NCBI GenBank assembly: GCA_027596195.1
Contig: JADGJG010000150.1
Coordinates: 1-36,346 of the forward strand
Direction of reading: 5' to 3'
Length of the DNA: 36,346 nt
From: Podochytrium sp. JEL0797
Taxonomy: Eukaryota; Chytridiomycota; Chytridiomycetes; Chytridiales; Chytriomycetaceae
Below the pieces are notes generated by a model that worked only from the letters and a program-made list of their open reading frames with translations, was not told where the DNA came from and made no database searches. Positions within the stretch are counted from its first letter, which is position 1. Each line of letters begins with the position of its first letter. The position numbers and the translations under genes were made by a program. Shown piece after piece: positions 21,794-31,771 of this stretch.

Positions 21794-24700
21794 CTACTGA
21801 CCTTTCTTGGCCATCGCAAACAAGGCATCAAACTCACCCGAGTCTTGACACATGTGCCTGAATACGCCACCCTCCTGCTCCATCAACTCTAACGGAGTTC
21901 CAAACTGAATCACACGGCCCTTCTCCAACACCAAGATCTTGTCGTAGTCAGCAATCGTGCGCAGCCTGTGCGCAATCGAGAGCACTGTCGTGTTTGCAAA
22001 CGAAGGCCCACGAATCGCCAACTGAATATTCGCATCCGTCTCGTTATCCACACTGGCCGTTGCCTCGTCAAACACCGTGAGTGTCGACGACTTGAGGAGA
22101 GCGCGTGCCAAGCAAAGCAATTGCCTCTGTCCCTGCGAAAAGTTGTTGCCTCCTTCCGCAACGGAGGCTTCGAGTGTGACCCCCGTTCTCTCCGACTGAG
22201 AAACTTCCGAGTCGCCCGTTTGGCCGTCCAAAGTCGACTCACTCGTGCTTCTCTTCACCGCCGTGCCAGTACTGCCGCCTTGCTCCTTCGCTGCAAGCGA
22301 CTGCATGCTCTCCATGAAGCGAACCTGCTTCAAGCACGACCACAGAGCTGCATCGTCGTACTCGTTGAATGGGTCGAGGTTCGTGCGAATCGTTCCGGCA
22401 AATAGAATGGGATCCTGCGGAATCATCGTGATTTTGGAGCGCAAGTCGTACAGACCGATCGTCGAAATGTCGATTCCATCAATGGTGATGGTTCCTTGCG
22501 TTGGCTCAACGATTCTGAACAAGCTGAGGGACAGAGAGGACTTTCCGGCACCGGTTCGTCCCACAATTCCGACCTTCTGTCCACCAGAGATGGAGAAGGA
22601 AACGTCCATGAGAACTGGAGCTTGGTCAGGAGCATAACGCATTTCCAAGTTGGAAACAGTCAAAGCACCCTTGCTCGGCCACTGTCGAATATGAAATGAG
22701 TTTGTGGCGTGTCTGATTCAAAATCGTCAACAAAAACTAACATTCAAAGGAGGTCGGTTGGACTCGATGATGGCAGCTTGCTCGACTTCAATCTCAGTGT
22801 ACTCAGAAACGCGTTCGACGGCGTTCATGTTCATTTCGAGTTGTGCCTGGATTCGGACAATCCAGACGAGGTAGTCCGAAAACGACAGCACCCACGTCAA
22901 ACTCAATCCAGCCAACCCAGCACCAATAATGTCACGCATCGCAACTGTTCCAATCGCAGAAGCGAGAATCACGCACGAAGCAATGCTCGACACCCTCGTT
23001 CCAAACCATCGATTGGCGCTCCACATGTAAAAAAATGCGCGATGGTTCGTGTCGACGCGATTCAAATTCTCGGTCATGAACCGCTGCTCGGACCCGTAGG
23101 CTCGAATCGTCGAAACTCCAACAAGCGTCTCCGAAAACATTGAGTAAATGGGAGATCGGGTCACCGAGTCGAGACGCTTGATTTCTCTTTGACAAGCCAG
23201 GAAACGGCTGGAGACCGAGTAGTAGACGACACAGATTGGGAGCAACGTCACGAGAAAGACGGGCGTCACTGCCACGACAACAGAAAGGACGGCCATCGCA
23301 TCCATGATGGTTCCAAGGTATTCCTCAAAGTTTCGCATGACACCGTTGTCGATCGTCGAGATGTCCTTCGTGAGACGATTCAAGATGCGGCCAATGGGGG
23401 TGGTGTCAAAGAATCTCATGGGCGCGTACACAATGCGTTCGATGAGACTGTTGTGGAATCGCTTAGAAGCGCGGTAAGACCCGAAACTTCGAATTCCGTA
23501 TGCTGTTCAGCGAGCACGAATGTCAGATACTAATTCACCACAAGAAAACTCAAACAGACTCACCAGTCAAAAAGACGCATACCCACACCACGCTGATCAA
23601 AGCGTAAATCCGAATGTAATAATCGACATCCACTCCGTGCCCAGGCACATCTCCCAACACCCCCAACGCGTCTTTTGCCCTTGCTTCAACAACATTCGCC
23701 AAAATTCCAAACACGCTCGTCGAAGACACAAGCGCCTCGTTCCACTGGCTCCCACCACCTGACAACGAACCCAGCATGACCCCCAGCCCCGAAACATCCG
23801 TCCCATTACCACTCTTGGCAGCATCATACGCTTCCGCCCACAACTTGATCCAATAATCGTTGAAAATCATGGTCGTCCGGTCTCCGACGTTGAACAACAC
23901 CAACAACGCGACAAACAACACTCCACCCGCATTCCAAAGGTACTTGGCATAGAACTTCGAATCGATAGCTCCAGTTGCAGTCGCCTCCTTGTCAATCAAC
24001 TTGTTGACGTTGTCCACCGTCTTTCCATTTCCATAATCCTTGACCGTCTCCATTCCCTCTTCATCTTCCTCCTCACTCACTTCGTCCCCAAAAGTCGTCA
24101 CCGAAGAGCTCAAACTACTACTCGACGTTGCCTTTTGCAACGCATTGTGCTGAACTCCATCAAACCCAACCAACGCCGCAATCCCAGGCTCCTGCACCAC
24201 TCTCGCCACCGGTCCCGCTGCAAGAACACCGCCCCCTTGCACCACGACCAAAAACTTGGCCTCGGGGGACTTGAGAACCAAACTCGTCGCGTGGGTCACG
24301 AGGATCCGCGTTCGTCCCTTCATTAAACTGCCGCAAATGGCTTTGGCGAACAGGTGTTTGGCTGTGGGTGCGTCGACGGCAGAGAGTGGGTCGTCCATGA
24401 GGATGAACTGGGCGCGGGAGTAGACAGCTCTGGCGAGAGAGATGCGCTGCTTTTGGCCTGTGCAAAGTGGTCAACGAAAATAGGGACCACAAAAAGAATC
24501 AAAAAGTTACAAACCTCCTGAGAGATTGATTCCCTTTTCTCCAATCTCTGTAAGATCACCGGCTTCTAGGGTCTCCAAGTCCTTCACGAGAGCACACGCT
24601 TTGATGACCTTGTCATACCGGATCGGGTCATATAACTCCCCGAACGTGATGTTGTCGCGAATCGTTGCGTTCTGGAGCCAAGATGTTTGCGCGACATACG

Positions 24701-27255
24701 CAACTCCTCCGTCCAAAGCAGAAGAAGAGGACCGATAAAAGCGCTTATCAGGGAGATACGCGTTTCCGGAAAGTCTCTTCATTTCTCCCAACAGGGCCTG
24801 GAGCAGGGAAGACTTCCCGCAACCGGTGGGTCCACAAACGACAGAGAGCGATCCGACGGGGAAGTTAACGTTTAAGTCGCGCAGCGTGAAGGCAGTGTTT
24901 GGGGACGAAGAAAGAGAGGACAGAGAAGCAGAAGAAGCAGATGTACACAGCAAGGCGGTTCGTTCGGTGGCAACCGTGCTCGACGTGACCGTGTCGTCCT
25001 CGATGGGGACGTTCTTGCCCTCTACAGCGTGCCATTGGAACGAGCCGGCTTTGAATCCAATCACGGGGGAGTCGATCGAGTCTTGTCGATCCAATGGCCA
25101 CTTTCCCTTGTCACTGGGTCCGTTGGCACTGGCCGAGGCGTTGTTGGTGCTGTTTTCAGAGTACTTTTCCAACTCGTCTTGGTCCAAAAATCGCGTGACG
25201 CGACCAAAGGCAACCTTGAGCTGGAACACGTCGGCGATGACGTAAGGAAGAGCCATCAAGGGGATGCGGAGGGAGTTGAAGAGGGAGAGGCATGTGAAAG
25301 CGAGCTGGGAATTCAGTTCCTGGTCCGCAATCTTGGTGAGGGTCACAAGGGTCACGAAGGAGACGAGGAGAGGTGTCACGAGCCAGATGAAGGTGCTCAT
25401 GGCTCCATTCGCGTACATCTCCATCAACGTCCGCAATTCCTTTCCACGAGCCGCGTCAATTTTTTCGAGGAACTTCTTTTCCCAGGCAAAGTACTATTTA
25501 AAGGGGAAAAGAACTGATCAATATTGGTTGCGCTAATCAGAAAGAGCAAAGCAACAAACCTTGATGATCCGAATCCCCTGGAGAACCTCATTCACAACGT
25601 TCGTTCGCCCGTCCTGCGCCGCCAAAAGTTTCTCATACACGCGAATATTCCAAACCGAGTTCCAATAAGTCAACGGCAGCGTCAACACCATCACAGCAAG
25701 CCCAGCAAGCGCCGGCCACCCAACAACGTACAACAATCCTCCAATCGCCGCAAAAATGTGCAACGGAAACAAAATAACGTCGTACAACTCTGGCATCGTA
25801 TCGCGGATGGTTTCTGCATCCGTGGACATGAGCGTAACGATTTTGCCCACAGAGGCGTCGTTCTCCCCTTCCGCCTTCTTGTCCTCCGTCTCAGATTCCG
25901 CCGTACCACTACCACCGTTATTCGGAATCCGCTTCAAGCTCTTGCAATAGATTTCATTCACAAGCACACTCTTGATGCGGATGGACATTTTGCGCGCGAG
26001 GTGCCATGCGTGGTTGTCGCAGAGTGCGCGGAAAGCCGTGCTCAATCCAAAAGCGATAGCAAATAGGAATGCGATGAGGACAGGTTGGTCCGGGTTTTGA
26101 ATGTAGCCCGTGATGCGGTAGAGAAAGTAGGGTCCGGCGAGGCCGAATAGCGTGCTCAAGGTCGCGAGACCCATTTGGAGGAGGAAGGAGCGAGTTTCGG
26201 AGGCAAAGAGGGCACGCCATAGAGACTTGTGACGGTGTCTAGAAGGTGTGGGGTTAGGTACACACAGCATGTGTTGATAGCAAAAAACGATGCAACTCAC
26301 TTGAATTCATTGAAGCGATCAACGGCTCCCTGAGCCTTCTCAGTATCGTTGAGGTTGGGCAAATCTTCGAGCTTCAAGGCTCGCTTTCCGCCGAGGCGCA
26401 TGAGAGGATTCATCCACGTGAAGTACAGAACGGAGAACGCGTTTCCGTGAGTGAACGTGGTGGTTGGCTCGAAGGGATCCAAGATGGCACCGGTTTTCTT
26501 GAAGGCCTCTTGCTGGTTGAAGATGGAACTGTCTTGGATGGACGAGAGCTGATAAACGTTTGTGGCAAGCAACAAGGAAGAGAGGAGAGCGCATGTGGCG
26601 TGTGCGGCCGAAAAGATGATGGAGGTTCCCATGAGGGCAAGTGCTGTGGTGATGGCATTCACTGTAAGGGCCAAACCAAAGAATTTCGCGAGGCGCGGAA
26701 GAAGCTTGTGCGACACACTGTTTTCCAAAAGTGGATTTGGAATCCTGGACACCGAGAGTCCAAAAGCGACAAGAAATGCAGCGGCGACGGCCCAAAGGCC
26801 CACCAGGGATGCAATCACGGAAATGCGCAAGAATGTTGCATCTGCAACGGCTGCCAGAGTGGCGAGACAAGCAATCGAAAGTGATACCACGACTTGCAAG
26901 ACAAGGAGAGCTTGGGAGACAAGCACAAGCGGCACCGCCAAGTTGTTTTCAGTATGTAAACTGGAGCTGCCAGGCAGGAGAGGTGTGGTTTCTGTGATAT
27001 CTCTTGTTAATAATGATATCGAGAGATTGTGTATGCAGGTTTCTCTTGGCATTTCTCACCTTGCTCGGACCCGGAAGCTTGTCGGGACTTCATTCCAGCG
27101 AAAATGATGTACAAAAAGCTTGCTGTTCCAAGCACAGGGGCAGCAGCACTCGCAACGAGCTGCACGGAGGTCATCAAATTTGGTGATCCTTTTTTGAAAA
27201 ATTGGGAGATGGCGGTTTCGACGCCACCGCGGTCACGACCCAAACTGCACCACAT
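21794..27255 (-). CDS. ABCC/MRP-type full ABC transporter
   Basis: Seven exons, 27255-27060, 26991-26301, 26238-25560, 25493-24515, 24457-23564, 23502-22742 and 22681-21794, total 5088 nt and encode 1695 aa. Layout is TMD0, TMD1, NBD1, TMD2, NBD2, typical of long MRPs such as Ycf1. The NBD1 Walker A is at about 743-750 (GPTGCGKS), its signature is LSGGQ near 845 and its Walker B is [11 protein letters not shown]. The NBD2 Walker A is at about 1441-1449 (GRTGAGKSS), its signature is NFSQGQRQ and its Walker B ends [13 protein letters not shown]1 has Asp where NBD2 has the catalytic Glu, the usual ABCC asymmetry. A Ser/Thr/Glu-rich insert lies in NBD2 (about 1531-1569) and an acidic linker follows NBD1. 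MRPs export glutathione conjugates and metals at vacuolar or plasma membranes; the substrate is unknown. The frame stays open upstream to about 27348, but without an ATG. Confidence 0.92.
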
Positions 27256-27648
27256 TGTTGGAGATGTGGCAGACTCGTCCACTGCTTGTCCACGCTGCGC
27301 CGCAACCTGCTTCCGTTTCGCCGCGAGACGACTGCAAATCAAATGCAATTAACTTGTTTTTAAAGCACCCACACGATGCTTTGTTTTGTCGGACTTTCCG
27401 GGCTGCGACGGCTTCGACACACCGCTCCTGGCGTGTCGTGAGTCGCGGCGCCTGGCTGTGTCTTGTCTGGTGCGGAATGCGCGTTGGTTTGCGACGACGC
27501 GATGCGCGCGCCTGCACTCGCCGCCTCGCCAGTCGCCCTCCGCGAACTCTTCCACACCCGTTGACCCACCACACAACGCGATGCCCTCCAAGGCAAAGAA
27601 GAAAAGCCTCGCACGAAAAAGACGTGCTGGGAATATATCCATATGCCA
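27256..27648. other. Intergenic: upstream of the ABC transporter gene
   Basis: About 390 bp of GC-rich sequence between the ABC transporter start and the stop of LTO1, both on the minus strand. It should contain the transporter promoter. An acceptor-like site (TTTGATTTGCAG, near 27330) lies upstream and in frame with the transporter, so an extra 5' exon is possible. Several overlapping ORFs here show no family motif. Confidence 0.5.
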
Positions 27649-28167
27649 TTAGAACGACAAGTCTGGTCGCTTTAATTCATTTGCGTGACTCGCACTCGCA
27701 TCCACCGAAACCTCTAACCCGGCGCTCCCCTCTTGCCCGGCAACCACATCCGCCACAGGTGCGTTCCTCTCCAAATCAAACTTAAGCTCCGGCCGCTTCA
27801 ACAACACCATCGCGAGCAAAAACTTGCCACGAATCTTCTCCACCACAGGCACAATATCCCGACTGTGATCGTTCCACCTCGGCAACCCTTCAATCAGCTC
27901 CACCGTCGCCTGCAACACCCTCCCCGCGCGCGGCGAATGAGTGTGATCCGCGGGCAAGGACAAGAGGTGCTGACACACCGCGAGGTAGTATCCGACCTCT
28001 CGCCCCGTTTTGACGGCGATGCGGTGTCCCAGGTCATGGCCTTCTTGGTGGCCGAGGAGGAGGCCTGATGCGAGACCATCTTCATAGCCAGATTGTTCGA
28101 GCATGGATTCGAGGTGGAGGAGGCTGTCCATAGCAACTGTGGGGTCGCTTGAGCGTCGGTCTTGCAT
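27649..28167 (-). CDS. LTO1: LTO1 / Yae1-type Fe-S adaptor subunit
   Basis: A single exon encoding 172 aa. Residues about 27-60 form the GX3-type repeat that defines the Lto1/Yae1 family: GYEDGLASGLLLGHQEGHDLGHR, then IAVKTGREVGYYLAV. A conserved helical part follows (IEGLPRWNDHS..., VEKIRGKFLLAMVLL). With Yae1, Lto1 delivers the cytosolic Fe-S assembly machinery to the ABCE1/Rli1 ribosome-recycling protein. The protein ends in Leu-Ser-Phe, which fits the described C-terminal targeting tripeptide [LIM][DES][WF] recognised by the CIA targeting complex. The first 12 residues are the only doubtful part: a second ATG lies at codon 13. Yae1 itself is not in the window. Confidence 0.88.
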   Translation of the reverse strand: MQDRRSSDPTVAMDSLLHLESMLEQSGYEDGLASGLLLGHQEGHDLGHRIAVKTGREVGYYLAVCQHLLSLPADHTHSPRAGRVLQATVELIEGLPRWNDHSRDIVPVVEKIRGKFLLAMVLLKRPELKFDLERNAPVADVVAGQEGSAGLEVSVDASASHANELKRPDLSF

Positions 28168-28263
28168 TTCTGTTGAAGTTTTTTTTTGGACCCCCCCCTC
28201 ATCATGGAAGAAGGGAAAAGAAAAGAGAAGAGGGAGGGGAACAAAAGAATGCAGGGATCCTGG

Positions 28264-28269
28264 TTTATT
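28264..28269 (-). terminator. Candidate polyadenylation signal (AATAAA)
   Basis: AATAAA on the minus strand about 38 bp past the stop of the small secreted Cys-rich gene. Confidence 0.45.
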
Positions 28270-28306
28270 TCACATCAAGAAGAGAGAATAGAACGAGCAT
28301 CTATTT

Positions 28307-28588
28307 TTAGACGATGGGCTGGCAAGTGAACCACGCGCCAGCATCCGTTCCCTTCACACACTCCAACCCAGCACCGCAAATGGTAGGAGCGACCGAGAAC
28401 TGTCGACACTGGTCGCCGACTTGGCCTGGGGGCGGCAGCTGGATGCAGACGCCTGATCCGCAAATGTATCCCGTTTGATCAGGGCAGTCAGCGAGGGTCA
28501 CGCACTTGCCGACAATGTTGACGGGGGCCGGGGCGGCAAGGACGAGGGTGGCAGCGGTGGCAGCGAAGAAGAGGATGGAAGAGTGCAT
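28307..28588 (-). CDS. Small secreted cysteine-rich protein
   Basis: A single exon encoding 93 aa. The N-terminus is a textbook signal peptide (MHSSILFFAATAATLVLAAP), with likely cleavage after the LAAP region. The mature part has eight cysteines: KC-VTLADC, YICGSGVC, GDQC-RQF, TICGAGLEC and a final FTC. The spacing G-DQC...ICGAGLEC resembles short disulfide-rich domains found in secreted or extracellular proteins of many eukaryotes, but I cannot place it in a named family. It has no membrane span after the signal and no GPI-like tail, so it should be exported. Small secreted cysteine proteins of fungi often act at the cell surface or on hosts; no such role is shown here. The ATG choice is set by the signal peptide, although the frame is open upstream. 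Confidence 0.72.
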   Translation of the reverse strand: MHSSILFFAATAATLVLAAPAPVNIVGKCVTLADCPDQTGYICGSGVCIQLPPPGQVGDQCRQFSVAPTICGAGLECVKGTDAGAWFTCQPIV

Positions 28589-28706
28589 CTGTGGGTTTTG
28601 TTTCGAATTTTTTTTGGAGAAATTGATTGTTTTTTCGATCAAAATCACGTGCACAAAGAAGGTGGATGGAAACGAAAGAACAAGGAGGCGGGAAAAAGAA
28701 AAACGA

Positions 28707-30431
28707 TCATTGCACCAAAAACATCTTCCCCACGCCCGCACCCATACTCCCGCTCGGAAACACCTTCACATCAATACCATGTTCAAACGCCTCCACCGCC
28801 ACACTCCGCGTTGTTTGCGTCGCGGAAAAGTGCTGCACACCTTGCTCATTCTCCACTTCTTCTTCATTCAGAACAATATCGTCTGTTGTGTTTGGTTGCA
28901 CGATCGGAGTCACGGGTTGCATCAATTTCACGGACGCGGCGGGTCCTCCCCCTCGCGCGGTGATAAATTCGAGGCGGATGTGGTAACTGAGTGTTACTGA
29001 AATATTTGAAGGGGGGGGATATTTGATTAGTCAGGATGCATGCGCGCGTGTTTGCGTTGGTTCAGGGAGGGGGGGCAGTGTTTACCAACGGAGGTGCTGA
29101 AATCGGGAGTCGTCTTGGCGGGGATCGGGAGCGAAATGTCCATTCGTGATGTGTTGATTGTGCAAGCGTGTTGTTGGGCGAGAACGCGTCGAATTGCGCG
29201 TGGGCGAAAGGCGGTGGAGTGCGGTTCGGTGACGGTTTCGGTTTGTTCCAGGAAGGCCGAAACCTTTTTTTTGAGAGACACAAGTGTTTAAAAACAAGTA
29301 AATACAAAAGGATGAGAAGGGAATCAGCAAACCTGGAAACACGGAATCGTGCCTTTCGAAAAGTCCAACACGCCCAAAATCGTTTCCCCAAGTCGGAAGG
29401 CTTGCCGAACGAGCGTGAAATGCGACACCATGTCTTCCCCTTTTCGAATGTTGAAGGTGAGTTTGCCTGACATTTGGCATTGCATGATGAGGTGTTGCGT
29501 AAGTGTCATTTCTTCGTCTTCGTTTTCGGTCGCGACGGCTGTGGGCGAAAATAAAGGACCTTGATTATGAGGGGAATACGAATAACAGAAACGGGGGCTT
29601 CCTCACAAAGACTCGCTAAATCCGAGGGTCGAAGCATTCCAAAATCGGAACCAGTGATTTCCTCAACGACAGCGGATTCTTCGTTGGCCACAATCGGGAC
29701 TGACATGTCAAACACTCGTCGCGATAGAATATCTGAATCAGAGCGCTATTCAGCTACTATGCATCGTGTGGAATGGACGCGGTTGTTTTACCTCCGACTG
29801 CGGCAAACAGTCGAATCGGCATTTGAAAAAGCTGCGGTTTCTGAGCGCGATCGGGACCACTCCCTGCGGGTTGCACACCGATAATCAATTTGTACGATAT
29901 CTTGACTGCTTTTCCAGTGTGAGAAGGCGGGAGATTTATGGGCAGCTGTATTTCGTACGATACTGCAAGGCGAATTTGGTTGTGTCAGATATTGGACGCC
30001 CGAGGGGCTGCGAAACGTGCTCAACTTGTTCTCGAGTCGCCATTCGCAAGATTCATATCGAAAAAGAGCATTGATGCACTCGTGCTGAAGAGGGGGAACA
30101 CCGTGTCTGATGTCCAAAAATGCGGGTTATTGAACAACGAGATTGGGGATACCAGGGGCAGCCTCAAACCATTCTCGACATACTCCTTCAATGCGATCTC
30201 TCCAAATCCACCACCCACACCGACCGATTTGCTTTTGAAGGATGCCAAGGCGTCGCTGTCGAACCGCACGCTATTGGGATCGAAATGGAACGTCCCAATC
30301 AATTGGGCAAAGCCCCAAGCGAGAGAGATGCCATCACTGGTGGTATCGGTTGGATTCGAGAAGCAGAGTGTCGCGCGGAACGTGTCGCCGCTCGCGAAGG
30401 AACCTTGCGAGGGCGTTGCTGTCAATTGCAT
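28707..30431 (-). CDS. RGP1: RGP1-like subunit of the Rab6/Ypt6 GEF complex
   Basis: Six exons, 30431-30026, 29962-29792, 29732-29580, 29538-29333, 29263-29086 and 28996-28707, give 1404 nt and 467 aa. The N-terminus has the Rgp1 arrestin-like start (MQLTATPSQGSFASGDTFRA, CFSNP). The middle keeps the family blocks GTFHFDPNSV and ISYEIQLPINLPPSHTGKAVKISYKLIIGV, and near the end comes TLSYHIRLEFI. Rgp1 with Ric1 activates Ypt6/Rab6 at the Golgi for retrograde traffic. The 41-bp intron (29539-29579) is the shortest in the window and is needed to keep the frame. The exon ending at 30026 splices ACA-A to TA-TCG, restoring a conserved stretch. The start is the first ATG of the open frame; upstream in-frame codons are not ATG. 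No signal or membrane segment is seen. Confidence 0.87.
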
Positions 30432-30760
30432 TTTTTGAAAACTGTTTGGGCCTGACGGCCGAAACCGGAGGGATGACAACAGCTTTGTCGACCGCCCAAC
30501 ACCGAGCAGTTCACTGATCTGGCTGGCCGCAACCGCGCCAATTGAGTGCACGCGTTCGGGAGACTTTTACGAGCGAGGGGCTAGGAAAAAAATATAACTT
30601 AATGAGGGCCAATGCGAGATTTTGGAGGGTGTACCGGTAGGAAAAGTACGCGAAACCCTAGAAAGCCGTCGCGGTCGAGGGGCGGTGGTTTACAATCAAA
30701 CCCCATAGTAGTCTATGTCGTTGGAAGCGGAGAACATTTATTCAGCATTTATTTATCAAA
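30432..30760. other. Intergenic region between RGP1 and the CFEM-like gene
   Basis: About 330 bp upstream of RGP1 and downstream of the CFEM-like gene. A short inverted repeat (GGTTT, six bases, AAACC, near 30687-30702) is the only structure noted. No exon or RNA gene is supported. Confidence 0.5.
30737..30753 (-). terminator. Candidate polyadenylation signals (two AATAAA)
   Basis: Two AATAAA hexamers on the minus strand (30737-30742 and 30748-30753), 8-24 bp past the stop of the three-repeat CFEM-like gene. Confidence 0.5.
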
Positions 30761-31771
30761 TCACATGCCGGAGCTGCCAGCAAACAAATTCTCAAACTGC
30801 ACACATCCGAGTGGAACGAGGGAAAATACATCACCAATTTTATCAAACACGTCAGCCGTGCATCCCGTCTCGATGCAGTGGCCAACTGCTGGCATAACTG
30901 CATGAGGGTCGTTACACAACACGTCAAAGAAGGGAATGCCCAATGGCAGCGAGTACAGCCCGTTTGGAACACTGGACGCAAAGCACTTGCTGGCACATGA
31001 AGGAAGTTGGGCGAACCCAGAGTTGAGGACCTGCGTGACTTGGACAACATAGGTGGCCATCGAGATTCCCAAAGCGGCATCGGTGACAGACCAGTTTCCT
31101 GGGACTTGGATGGCAGTCGCGTTGTGGGGGGCCAAGCTTTGCAACTGCAGACATCCCAACGGTTGAATATTCAGAATGGACGCGATGTCTGGCAAATACG
31201 CTTCTGGGCAGTTCGCTTGGATGCAGGCACCCACGGCGGGAACATGATCTTGAGTGGCGCAAACGGTGTGGATGAAGGCAGTCGCGTTGAGCTCATTTCC
31301 CGGGGTGACGGCTTGAAGGCAAGAAGCGGTGCAGGTGGGAAGTTGCGAAATCGATTCGACGAGCACGGCGAGGACTTGCGACGCGTTGGAACTCTTGATG
31401 ATTTGGGAAATGGCATCATCCACCGAGAAGGAGGACCCGGGGAGGGTGGTTCCGTTCAACTGGCTTGCTTTCAGACATGCCAGTGGCTGGAGGTTGAGGA
31501 TGTCAGCAGTCGCGTCCAGGTTTCCTGCGGGGCATTTCTGTTGAACACAAGAATCGACCGCTGGAACCACGTCTGCAAAGTTGCTGCAAATGTGGTTGAA
31601 GAAGTCGTCCGACATTGGATCGGAGAAGATGGAATTTGGCACAGCAGCTTGAATGCAAGGGTTGACGCACGCCGGGAGCTGCGCGTTGGCCTCGTTGAGG
31701 ATCGACAAGATTGAAGAGGTCGAAGTGGATGCAGTGATCTGTGCCGCAGCAGCCGAGACGTTGAATGACAT
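30761..31771 (-). CDS. Three-repeat CFEM-like cysteine protein
   Basis: A single exon encoding 336 aa. Three tandem units begin near residues 32, 143 and 250 with LPACVNPC, LPTCTASC and LPSCASKC. Each continues with a Phe-rich stretch before one cysteine, a VPAV or MPAV turn leading into a C-x4-C pair, and a closing LxPLxC. That is six cysteines per unit. The order resembles CFEM domains (LPxCxxxC ... CxxxxC ... C), which bind heme or act at fungal surfaces, but two of the usual eight cysteines are absent. Acidic residues sit before the third cysteine of the first unit, where CFEM proteins hold a heme-ligating Asp. N-glycosylation sites (NGT, NAT, NWS, NAS) suggest secretion, yet no signal peptide is visible. 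In-frame ATGs lie upstream within the duplicated promoter sequence; none adds a signal. The 141-aa protein at 5586-6076 is a relative. Confidence 0.75.
   Translation of the reverse strand: MSFNVSAAAAQITASTSTSSILSILNEANAQLPACVNPCIQAAVPNSIFSDPMSDDFFNHICSNFADVVPAVDSCVQQKCPAGNLDATADILNLQPLACLKASQLNGTTLPGSSFSVDDAISQIIKSSNASQVLAVLVESISQLPTCTASCLQAVTPGNELNATAFIHTVCATQDHVPAVGACIQANCPEAYLPDIASILNIQPLGCLQLQSLAPHNATAIQVPGNWSVTDAALGISMATYVVQVTQVLNSGFAQLPSCASKCFASSVPNGLYSLPLGIPFFDVLCNDPHAVMPAVGHCIETGCTADVFDKIGDVFSLVPLGCVQFENLFAGSSGM

Noticed and set aside
27255..27785. Plus-strand ORF of 176 codons between the ABC transporter and LTO1
   Set aside because: It overlaps the LTO1 coding region on the other strand, is compositionally biased (His, Arg, Pro) and has no recognisable domain.
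30600..30720. Possible tRNA-like segment with a GGTTT...AAACC hairpin
   Set aside because: No complete cloverleaf, acceptor stem or A and B boxes could be made out.
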